Shown here one piece after another: positions 43,869-51,326 of a stretch of 64,000 nt of DNA (the stretch's first letter is position 1; each line of letters opens with the position of its first letter). The translations under genes were made by a program, and so were the position numbers. Source of the stretch: Halopenitus sp041821145. Lineage in GTDB: Archaea > Halobacteriota > Halobacteria > Halobacteriales > Haloferacaceae. The stretch lies in the NCBI RefSeq assembly GCF_041821145.1, contig NZ_JBGUBC010000001.1, positions 1 through 64,000 of the forward strand, in the 5' to 3' direction. The notes under the pieces are model-generated. The model saw nothing but the letters and a program-made list of their open reading frames with translations. It searched no databases and was not told the DNA's origin.

Positions 43869-44473
43869 GCGACTGCGACCGCCGATCGGCTGAGCCAGCC
43901 GGGACCGCAAACGCAACCCAACGGAACCGTGGCCAACTCGTGTTGCTCGCGGCGGTCGTGATCGCGCTGGCACTCGTTCCGCTCGCGATCGCGTACTTCC
44001 AACTCGGCTACGTCGGCGACGTCGAAAGCGAGCCGGCGGTCGAGACGGGAACATCCGGCGCAACCGCGGTATCGGGACCGGCCTCGGATCGGGCGGCCCA
44101 CGACGCGCTCGAACGAACTGCCACGGCGAATCTGGAGTCCGTCGCCGGCGAGCACGACTGGGCGAATCGGTCCGAGGCGGCCACGATCTATCGATCCCGA
44201 CTCGGGGACGATCTCGACGGGATGGCCGGATTTGCCCTCGATGAGGGCGTCATCCTGACCGCGCGGCTCGCGCCCGCGCCCGCATCGGGGTGGGCGGCGG
44301 ACACCTGTCCGGGCGGGCGAAACCGTGCATTCGGCGAGTGTGTGGCCGACGACGGCATCGTCCTCCAGGAGCGTGCGGACACCGCAACGATCGTGGCCGT
44401 CGCCATCGCGGTGCAGATCACCCACGATGACGGAACGCACGAGTCGACGATCGTGATCTCGATGCCGGGGTAA
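43865..44473 (+). CDS. Pilin-like protein 5
   Basis: ATG at 43865 overlaps the stop of the preceding gene and gives 202 residues: leader ANATQRNRGQLVLLAAVVIA, helix LALVPLAIAYFQLGYVG, then an extracellular domain holding a single Cys pair (DTCPGGRNRAFGECVADDG), possibly a disulfide. It ends with a beta-rich TIVAVAIAVQITHDDGTHES. It closes the operon. Confidence 0.7.
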   Translation: MSDCDRRSAEPAGTANATQRNRGQLVLLAAVVIALALVPLAIAYFQLGYVGDVESEPAVETGTSGATAVSGPASDRAAHDALERTATANLESVAGEHDWANRSEAATIYRSRLGDDLDGMAGFALDEGVILTARLAPAPASGWAADTCPGGRNRAFGECVADDGIVLQERADTATIVAVAIAVQITHDDGTHESTIVISMPG

Positions 44474-44748
44474 GGGTGAGCGTAATACTGGGATGAGTGC
44501 AATGTGAGATGAGCGTGATGCCGGGATGAGAGCGATACCGGGATGAGCACGGATGCCGAGATAAGAACGATGCGGGGTGAACGCGATACGAGAGCGAAAA
44601 ACGGGAGTGATATCGAGAGGTAAAAACTCGGGAGACGGCGAGGGAATGAGGATTCAAAACGAGGGGCTGAAGCGAGACGGGGGACGCGTCCTCGAAGCGA
44701 CCACGGACGACACGTATTTGGGCTCTCTGCCGCAATGGGACCACATCG
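44474..44748. other. Spacer between pilus operon and regulator
   Basis: 275 nt. The first half is the degenerate tandem repeat; the remainder holds the regulator's promoter, with a possible ACGTATTTGGG box near 44712-44722. No gene seen. Confidence 0.4.
44480..44605 (+). repeat. Degenerate ~17-bp tandem repeats
   Basis: Seven or eight imperfect units of the form GGGATGAGNNCGATNCC run head to tail after the pilus operon stop. Unit lengths vary from about 16 to 19 nt. The stretch carries no believable gene; the open frames across it merely echo the repeat. Confidence 0.6.
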
Positions 44749-45549
44749 ATGTCGACGCCGAAGGAGGTACACGGCGACGTTCGCTATCTCGCCGGATCGC
44801 CGGGACGGATCGCGATCCTGCGGGTCCTTCGCGAGGAGCCGCTACGTCCCGCGGAGATCACGCGCCGCGTCGACTCGACGCGGACCACGGTCCAGCGCGT
44901 GCTCGCGGGATTTCGCGAACGGTGTTGGGTCTGTGAGCACAACGCGACCTATCAGCTGACGCCCACCGGTGAGCAGGTGTATGCCGCCTACGAGGAACTC
45001 CTCGCGGCAGCCGAACGCGCCCGGGAGTTCGCACCCCTCGCAAGCCACCTCACGTCGCTGCCGGAAGGACCGCCGCCGGAGGCGTTCGCCGCCGGCGAGT
45101 TGACCGTCGCCACCTCAAGCGACCCGCTCGCGCCGGTCGAGGACCTGCTCGACCGCTTCGAGGACGCACGCGGCACGCACGTCCGAAGCATCTCGCCCAT
45201 CGTCACGCGGACGTTCAACGAGGCCGCCCTGGACCTGCTCGAAACGGGGGCGACGATCGAGTTGGTGATCGACGAACGGGTGCTCACCGCCTCCGCCGAG
45301 AACTTTCCGGTCGCCTTCGATCGCGCCCGCGAACGCGAGGACATCACGGTGCAGATCCACCCCGACCCGCTTTCGGCCGGCCTGCTGGCCTTCGAGGGGA
45401 CGACGTGCGTGGTCGCCTACGACGACCAGAACGCGCTGCGTGCGATATTGGCCTGTGAGGACGAGCCGACGGTCGCCGAGTGGGCGACAGACTGGTTCGA
45501 GCGGCTCTGGCAGCGATCACAGCCGCTGGCCGAGGCAGTGGACACGTAG
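44749..45549 (+). CDS. HTH regulator with FilR1-type middle domain
   Basis: The 266-residue protein has a winged helix (GSPGRIAILRVLREEPLRPA, then EITRRVDSTRTTVQRVLAGF, then CVCEHN-like CWVCEHNATYQLTPTGEQVY) and a C-terminal domain with HVRSISPIVTRTFNEAALDL and LLETGATIELVIDERVLTA, the FilR1/DUF1724 pattern seen in methanogen and haloarchaeal regulators. It lies right after the pilus operon in the same direction and could regulate it or the S-layer genes, but no operator was found. Confidence 0.8.
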   Translation: MSTPKEVHGDVRYLAGSPGRIAILRVLREEPLRPAEITRRVDSTRTTVQRVLAGFRERCWVCEHNATYQLTPTGEQVYAAYEELLAAAERAREFAPLASHLTSLPEGPPPEAFAAGELTVATSSDPLAPVEDLLDRFEDARGTHVRSISPIVTRTFNEAALDLLETGATIELVIDERVLTASAENFPVAFDRAREREDITVQIHPDPLSAGLLAFEGTTCVVAYDDQNALRAILACEDEPTVAEWATDWFERLWQRSQPLAEAVDT

Positions 45550-45964
45550 CCCGAGTCGAAGTCGGAGGCGGAATCAATAGTCGGGCTCGATCGGATCCGG
45601 ATCAGGGTCCCTGATCGTCGAGACGGAGGACGCAGAAACACCGGTCGAACGAGGACCGGCTTGGAGGGTCGTCGTCAACGGGACCACGAGCCGTCGGTGG
45701 CGACTCGTAATTGACGGATCGGCGCCCGGCCACCTATATGTATCCACGGTAGGCTGTCGTAGGGTCGAGATGGTGTTACAGATCCAGTAACAGCTATCGA
45801 CGTCAACGCACGATACCGCTCGGTGCGTGAAGTCGATCGGGACACGTCGTGACACGATCGGAGGGGCAACGCGAAGCAACGGGAGCGCTGCCGCTCATCG
45901 ACGTGGCACGATAAAGAAGTGGAAATCGGGCTGACCCGGATGGGTCAGTGGTTAGGCGTCCGAG
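45550..45964. other. 415-nt convergent intergenic region
   Basis: The regulator and the S-layer gene converge here. Apart from the S-layer terminator hairpin near the right end, no gene, RNA or repeat is evident. A minus-strand frame of about 100 codons exists but looks random. Confidence 0.5.
45912..45948 (-). terminator. S-layer gene terminator
   Basis: Perfect 7-bp stem CTGACCC (45931-45937) with GGGTCAG (45942-45948) and a 4-nt loop, 16 nt beyond the S-layer stop. On the minus strand the stem is followed by CCGATTTCCACTTCTTTAT, a T-rich end. Confidence 0.6.
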
Positions 45965-48436
45965 TTAGGGACGACGCCGGACTGCGAGGAGTGCAGCCGC
46001 GACGAGGGCGACGAGGGCGACGACGGCACCGAAGCCGGGCGTCTCTTCCTCAGTCGTCTCGGTCGGCTCTTCTGTCGGCTCCTCAGTCGGTTCCTCGGTG
46101 GGCTCCTCCGTGGGTTCCTCAGTCGGTTCCTCGGTGGGCTCCTCCGTGGGTTCCTCAGTCGGCTCTTCAGTCGGTTCTTCCGTCGCTATCTCTTCGACGA
46201 CTTCGACGCTAGCACGGTCGGTGTTGTCGCCATCGTCGGCTTCAACCGTGTAGCTGCCGGGTTCGACGTCGGCGAGTTCGATCTCGACGGACCACACGCC
46301 GTCAGTCTCCCACTCGTCCGTGCTCGTGATCGCCACGGAGTCGTCGTTCTCGTCGAGGAGTTCGACGGTGATCGTGTTGTCGTCCGGACGGATGTTGGTC
46401 GTTCCTTCGATTTCGAGCGTGCCACCGGTTTCGGCCGGATCGGTGACGGACTCGATCGTCGTGAGACTGTCCGAGTAGCGGAAGTTCTCGGTGACGATCA
46501 GGTCGTCGCTCGCAGTGTCTTCAACCGAGTTCGAGAGGATCCGGTCACGGACCTGATCGGCCGTACCGGAGTAGCCTTCGATCTCGTTCGCGAAGGCGCT
46601 AGCGCTTTCGCCACTACTGTTGTCTTCACCGAAGTGACCATCACGACCGGCGGAGAGGATGTGTGCGGAAACACTACCCTCGCTCAGATCTGCACTGGGC
46701 ATATCGACGGTTTCATCGAAGGTATCGTCGCTGTCGACACTGATGGCGTGTGCAACGGCGTTACCACGAGAGTCGACGAAGGCAACGACGAGTTCGTCCT
46801 TGCCGGGAGCAGCACCCTCAACGTCGACCTCCTCGTCGTCGCTGGAGACCTGACCGTTGTAGGTGATGAACTCACCATCGAGCTCGGTGTCGAGCACGCG
46901 GATCGACGAGGTACTACTCACGCCGCTGTTGAATTGGGAGGTAGTGAGGTCGTCATCCACTTGACTATCACTATCGTCGTCAGTGTCGGCATCCTGTGCA
47001 TCGATAACGCCGAGACGGTAGGTTCCGGGCAGGGACAGGATGTCGTTACCGAGCGTATCGCCGTCCAGTACGACGTCCGTCTCCTCGAAGGTGTCGTCAC
47101 CTTCGACGTTGATCGTCCGGTCACCGTCGATCTGGACGAGTTCGAAGTCGTTGTTGTCACGAGCGTAGATCGCAACCTCGTCGACACCCTCCGCAGCGGT
47201 GCCGTTCACGTCGACCTCAGAGCCGACCACGTACGCACCGGTCGGACTGTCGAGCGTGACGTCGCCCTCGACGACATCGAAGTCCTGCTCGTCGTCGGTG
47301 TCATTATCCGTGACGTCACGACTCAGGTCGTTATTGGCGTCGAGATAGTCACTGGCGTCCTCAGACCCGCTTGCCGGGTAGAGGTCAACATCGATCGAGG
47401 AGTCATCAAGGTGCTGGGTCTCGATGGATCCGACACCGTTTCCGCCGTCGATCTCGACGATCGCGTAGGCGTAGTTGATCTCGCTCGCGGAGAGAGTACC
47501 CGAGTTATCGAAGCCGCCGTCGCTGTTGTTCACAGCACCGATTGCGGCGGTGTCACCGACGTTCCGGAAGATATTACGCATACTCTCGTTGGTGATCCCA
47601 TCGCGGAAGTCACCGGATTCGATCACGACCGCGTGGTAGTTTCCTTCCGGGCTGTTCTCGACCGTGTAGTCTAGATCCTCGCCCTGCGTGACCTCATCGC
47701 TGCCAAGGTTCAAGGATGCAGTCTGATCGTCGGTGATCGTGACTGTCGTCGAGTCGGTTGCCGTACCATAATCGAGGTCTTCGACACCCGCGATGGTGAA
47801 CGTATATTCACCCGCATCGACGTTATTGGGATCGATCTCAATCGATCCATCGTCATTCCGCGTGGCGCCGTTAGTGTCAGTAACGATCTCGTTAGTGACG
47901 TCAAGTCCGTCCTCATCTTCGACGGTGAGCTCAACGTCCTCCGCGTTGTCGTAGTTGTATTCGACGTAGACGACGGCGTTGTTCTGATCCGTCGTGAGAA
48001 TGCCGTTATTTACGTCTGCACCGGCATTGTTCTGAACTTCAAATGTAGTTACCCGCGGAGTCATTACGGTGGTGGTGAATCCGGTACTCGAATCCGTGTA
48101 CCGACCTGTTGGCTGATCCTGAGGGATCGGCATCTGCAGAGGTTCTCCCTCTGCAGAGCCAGCTTCACCGATCAGGCTACCAGGGCTAACTTCCTCATTA
48201 GCATTTGTACTCTCGTTAAATACGATGCTGTCTTCACCCTGATAGACTGTTGAGTTGTTACCAACGATACCTGCGCCTGCACTGGTGTCCCAGTCATCCC
48301 GGGCATCAGCGTTACCGTAGTCACCACGCTCGTCAGCAGCAGCGATCGCTGCACCCGACGCGATCATGGATGTTACCATGATCACTGCCAGGAACACCGC
48401 GCGCCCCTTCGAGCGATAGTTTGTGTCGTTTGTCAT
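45965..48436 (-). CDS. csg: S-layer glycoprotein with PGF-CTERM anchor
   Basis: The 823-residue protein forms the cell wall. Signal peptide: RAVFLAVIMVTSMIASGAAI, cut after AIAAA. The body is beta-rich, with acidic tandem domains and many N-x-S/T sequons. Motifs GSEVDVNGTAAEGVDEVAIY and FRYSDSLTTIESVTD resemble the Haloferax S-layer protein along its length. Toward the end, ADDGDNTDRASVEVVEE is followed by a TEEP stalk of about ten repeats, likely O-glycosylated, then TPGFGAVVALVALVAAALLA and RRRP, the PGF-CTERM signal for archaeosortase processing and lipid attachment. It is probably the most abundant protein encoded here. Confidence 0.93.
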   Translation of the reverse strand: MTNDTNYRSKGRAVFLAVIMVTSMIASGAAIAAADERGDYGNADARDDWDTSAGAGIVGNNSTVYQGEDSIVFNESTNANEEVSPGSLIGEAGSAEGEPLQMPIPQDQPTGRYTDSSTGFTTTVMTPRVTTFEVQNNAGADVNNGILTTDQNNAVVYVEYNYDNAEDVELTVEDEDGLDVTNEIVTDTNGATRNDDGSIEIDPNNVDAGEYTFTIAGVEDLDYGTATDSTTVTITDDQTASLNLGSDEVTQGEDLDYTVENSPEGNYHAVVIESGDFRDGITNESMRNIFRNVGDTAAIGAVNNSDGGFDNSGTLSASEINYAYAIVEIDGGNGVGSIETQHLDDSSIDVDLYPASGSEDASDYLDANNDLSRDVTDNDTDDEQDFDVVEGDVTLDSPTGAYVVGSEVDVNGTAAEGVDEVAIYARDNNDFELVQIDGDRTINVEGDDTFEETDVVLDGDTLGNDILSLPGTYRLGVIDAQDADTDDDSDSQVDDDLTTSQFNSGVSSTSSIRVLDTELDGEFITYNGQVSSDDEEVDVEGAAPGKDELVVAFVDSRGNAVAHAISVDSDDTFDETVDMPSADLSEGSVSAHILSAGRDGHFGEDNSSGESASAFANEIEGYSGTADQVRDRILSNSVEDTASDDLIVTENFRYSDSLTTIESVTDPAETGGTLEIEGTTNIRPDDNTITVELLDENDDSVAITSTDEWETDGVWSVEIELADVEPGSYTVEADDGDNTDRASVEVVEEIATEEPTEEPTEEPTEEPTEEPTEEPTEEPTEEPTEEPTEEPTETTEEETPGFGAVVALVALVAAALLAVRRRP
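46081..46174 (-). repeat. 36-bp tandem repeat encoding TEEP units
   Basis: Exact 36-nt units begin at 46081 and 46117, with a partial, diverged unit from 46153. Each encodes three Glu-Glu-Pro-Thr steps. The DNA identity exceeds what the protein needs, pointing to recent slippage or copying. Confidence 0.8.
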
Positions 48437-48924
48437 AGTTATGTTCTGTTTCGCATGGACCTCCGGAAAGACACCGCTATGTCCTCCGTCCGGTCAACAC
48501 GGTCAATTATACCGACCTCCATTAAGTACTTTGTGTATCTGTTAGGTAGTCGTTCACACACTTCGGAGGGCTAATTCGGGTGGTAAAGGCCCTTCTAAGC
48601 CCCGATCGACGTTCGATCGATCTCCGTCAGATGGCGTCGTAACATGCCGTTTTGACGTGTTTCGGTACGTTTTGATCCGCCCGGACGCCGACGTCGATGA
48701 GAAGCCGACGATCGACCCCGCTCGTTGGGTATGTCAGACGTTCGTCAGACCGTGAGGGCGCTTTCAAAGCCGAATGTGGCCCCAATATGCCCCGAAACGG
48801 ACTCACGTCGACTCGCGCGCACGTGGGCGATACTACAATAATCGACTAAAGTGAATCAGCGCAGCTAGAGTTAGTGGTGCACCAGACCCAGCCGTGGAGA
48901 CCCACCTCAACGACCGTTCGATCA
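48437..48924 (-). promoter_or_regulatory. S-layer promoter region
   Basis: 488 nt without another gene. On the minus strand GGTATAATTG (48507-48516) and TACTTAATGG (48523-48532) are TATA-like, giving start sites about 48-65 nt before the ATG. The region from 48540 to 48924 shows no further gene; a strong, separately controlled promoter is expected for an S-layer gene. Confidence 0.5.
48439..48464 (-). promoter_or_regulatory. S-layer leader with SD motif and 5-codon upstream frame
   Basis: On the minus strand GGAGGT (48459-48464) is 2 nt before ATG CGA AAC AGA ACA TAA (48439-48456). The stop lies 2 nt before the S-layer ATG at 48436. GGAGGT is 22 nt from that ATG, too far for normal use, so the small frame may be what ribosomes first load on. 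Confidence 0.35.
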
Positions 48925-51000
48925 TTAGACTCGCCGCCGAACGCCGACCGCCGCACCGATCGCGGCCACGAGCGCGAGAAGCGCGGCGACGACGCCGAAG
49001 CCGGGTGTCGACTCCTCGGTGAGATCCGGTGTCTCCCCGGTGAGCGACGGAACATCCGGGGCAGTCGGCTCGGGAGGAGTTCGGACGTCCGGGCCGACGA
49101 TCTCCGCGTTCGCGGTGGCGACGGGCTCCTCGTTCACGCTGAATCTTACCTCGATCATGTCACCGGCCGATGCTTCCGAGAGATCGAAGGTGGCGGAGAA
49201 GGTGCCGTCCGATTCGACCTCGACGGTCGCGAGTTGGACGTACGACAGCGAGGCGGCCTCCGCGGAGACCACCCGGAGGGTTGCCTTCGTGCCGGGTGCC
49301 AGATTCGTCTCACCGGCTATCCGAACCGATTCCGCGTTCGTGAGGCGGATCGTGCCGACAGCCGCGTCCTCGCCGTCGGCGTCTTTGTCCTCGATCCCCT
49401 CGAAGTGCGCCCACGGTTCGGCGACCGAGAAGTTGGCCGTCTCGGATTCGTCGTCGCCCGGTTCGAGATACGGGAATGCGGGCTCACCGGGGTCGCCGCC
49501 GGCTCCGCCGAGCAGCCCGCGATAGAACGTCTCGATGTGACGGTCCGCGCGATCGAACAGGAACGGCTCCTCGGGGTCCGTGTCGTAGGCCATCGAGGCC
49601 GAAAAGTCGAGTTCCTCGTCCTCGTCGTCCGGATCGAAGACCCTGACTGCACGCGTGTCCACGACCACGTACAACTCGCCGACCTCGTTGTCCGCGTAGA
49701 CCGAGACCGCCTCGGGATCCATCTCGGTGAGGTCGAGCACCTCCAGGGGCGAGTCGATGCTGCCGCTCGATCCGGGCCCCTGGATCACGGGGCCGCTCTT
49801 GGCCTCGACGGCGAAGCGCACGCCCTCGCCCGTCCGGGTTTCGAGTTCCGCCAGCGTCCCGGGGGCGAAGCCGGTCTCGAGGGATTCGAAGTCGCCCTCG
49901 ATCGCAACCAGATGTCCGTAGATCCCCGTGGCCTCCGTCGCGATCACCAGCCGGTCGCCGGCAGCGACGACATCACGCTGGCCCATCGACTCCTGGAGGA
50001 CCGTCCGGTTGTCGGCCGCGTTCGCCGCACCGGCGGGCGCGGCCTGGATCGAGACGCCCTCGATGCCTGGTTGCTCCAGGGCGATCATCGCCCGACCGAG
50101 CGGCGCGGCCTCGTCGTCGGCTACCATCGCGGACTTGCCCGGCGTGGACTCCTGGGGGGCCGTAGAGCCCGCCTCGACGACCCGGAACTCACCGGTCGTG
50201 CCGGCGGCGATCGGGTACTCGCCCGGCTGGAGCGGCCGATCGAGCTGGTCGATCCCGCGATCGGTGTCCGCCGAGGCGATCAGTCCGAGTTCGGCGAGGT
50301 AGGCGTCGAAGTCCTCAAGGGATTCGCCCTCGGGGCCGACAAACGTCGCCCCGTCCTCGCCGGTGGGGAACCGACCGTGGACCCCGCTTCGGACCGCGTC
50401 GTCCTCGGAGTAGTAGACGAGATCGGTGTTCGTGGCGCTCACGCTGTCGCTCGTCCCGAGTGTTCGCGTATTGATCGAGACGGTCACCTCGCCGTCGCCG
50501 TCGACGTCCTCGAGACGAAGCACGTCGATGAACCCGGCCTCCGCGCTCCCGATCTGAACGTACGCGTGATCGGGGACGTCGGTCGTCTCCCCGTCCGCGT
50601 CGTCGGCTGCTACCGCGCTCGAAAGATCGAGCGTCACCGTGACGACGTCGCCCGCGGGCCGCTCGTAGGTCGCTGTGCTCCAGCCGCCGACTTGCCTGCT
50701 CGCTCCGGCGCCGTCTCCGGTCCCGTTCCCATCGTCGATCCGGGTGTCGGAGCCGTTCGTCGGGCTGTTCGCCGGGTCGTTCGCCGGACCGTTCGCCGAG
50801 CCGTTCACGGAGGTGGCCGTCCGGCTGGGAGCGGGCGCATCGACATCGTCGATCGACGCCGAGGACGTCTCCGGGCCCTGATCGACGGCGTCGGCGGTCG
50901 CAGCCGCCGGGGCGACCGCGAGCAAGCAGACGGCCGCAGAACAAAGTACCGCGAGAAGGACCGCCCGCGCCGTCGTCTGAATAGGTGTGTCGCGTGTCAT
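48925..51000 (-). CDS. BGTF-type surface protein with PGF-CTERM
   Basis: The 691-residue protein has a signal peptide (RAVLLAVLCSAAVCLLAVAP), then a low-complexity Asn/Pro/Gly/Asp stretch (NGPANDPANSPTNGSDTRI), then several beta-rich domains. Near residues 560-650 there is a BGTF-like domain: RIAGETNLAPGTKATLRVVS, then VEVESDGTFSATFDLSEAS. It ends PSLTGETPDLTEESTPGFGV and a hydrophobic tail with RRRV, the PGF-CTERM signal. It is probably a lipid-anchored surface protein exported and trimmed like the S-layer glycoprotein. Its partner is unknown. Confidence 0.8.
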   Translation of the reverse strand: MTRDTPIQTTARAVLLAVLCSAAVCLLAVAPAAATADAVDQGPETSSASIDDVDAPAPSRTATSVNGSANGPANDPANSPTNGSDTRIDDGNGTGDGAGASRQVGGWSTATYERPAGDVVTVTLDLSSAVAADDADGETTDVPDHAYVQIGSAEAGFIDVLRLEDVDGDGEVTVSINTRTLGTSDSVSATNTDLVYYSEDDAVRSGVHGRFPTGEDGATFVGPEGESLEDFDAYLAELGLIASADTDRGIDQLDRPLQPGEYPIAAGTTGEFRVVEAGSTAPQESTPGKSAMVADDEAAPLGRAMIALEQPGIEGVSIQAAPAGAANAADNRTVLQESMGQRDVVAAGDRLVIATEATGIYGHLVAIEGDFESLETGFAPGTLAELETRTGEGVRFAVEAKSGPVIQGPGSSGSIDSPLEVLDLTEMDPEAVSVYADNEVGELYVVVDTRAVRVFDPDDEDEELDFSASMAYDTDPEEPFLFDRADRHIETFYRGLLGGAGGDPGEPAFPYLEPGDDESETANFSVAEPWAHFEGIEDKDADGEDAAVGTIRLTNAESVRIAGETNLAPGTKATLRVVSAEAASLSYVQLATVEVESDGTFSATFDLSEASAGDMIEVRFSVNEEPVATANAEIVGPDVRTPPEPTAPDVPSLTGETPDLTEESTPGFGVVAALLALVAAIGAAVGVRRRV

Positions 51001-51326
51001 CGTTCGGTGGGTGGGGGCCTGGGCCGGAACGGGGCGATGGCCGGCGATCCCGGGAACCCCGACTCTCGCCGTCCATCCGCGGTCGGCGCGTGGGGCCCGG
51101 TGCCGGGACGGACCGCCGTCTCGGGTGCGGGGGCGTTCACCCGGAAAGAACGATGGACAGGGTAAATACTTTGGGCGATGGGTCCGTCGCCGGCGCCGCT
51201 CGTGGATCGTCGACGAACGTCCCCGGTCGTCAATGGCGGACTCGCCGATCCGAACACGCGGGCGATCGCATCCGGCATCTTGCGGAAGGGATCCGGTGAC
51301 CTCGGGGAGCCGTCACCGACTCCAGG
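51001..51326. other. Intergenic region upstream of the BGTF gene
   Basis: 326 nt between the BGTF gene start and the RND exporter stop. A minus-strand AGTATTTACC near 51160-51169 could be the BGTF promoter with a long leader. No gene seen. Confidence 0.35.

Noticed and set aside
44418..44744. Minus-strand 108-codon frame after the pilus operon
   Set aside because: It only reads through the degenerate tandem repeat, giving Ser/His/Arg-rich nonsense.
45574..45879. Minus-strand 101-codon frame between the regulator and S-layer gene
   Set aside because: It has no motif, an atypical non-acidic composition, and lies in a region with scattered AT steps.
48874..51165. A 763-codon plus-strand frame opposite the BGTF surface protein
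   Set aside because: It mirrors the minus-strand gene, which has a signal peptide, beta domains and PGF-CTERM; the plus frame has none.
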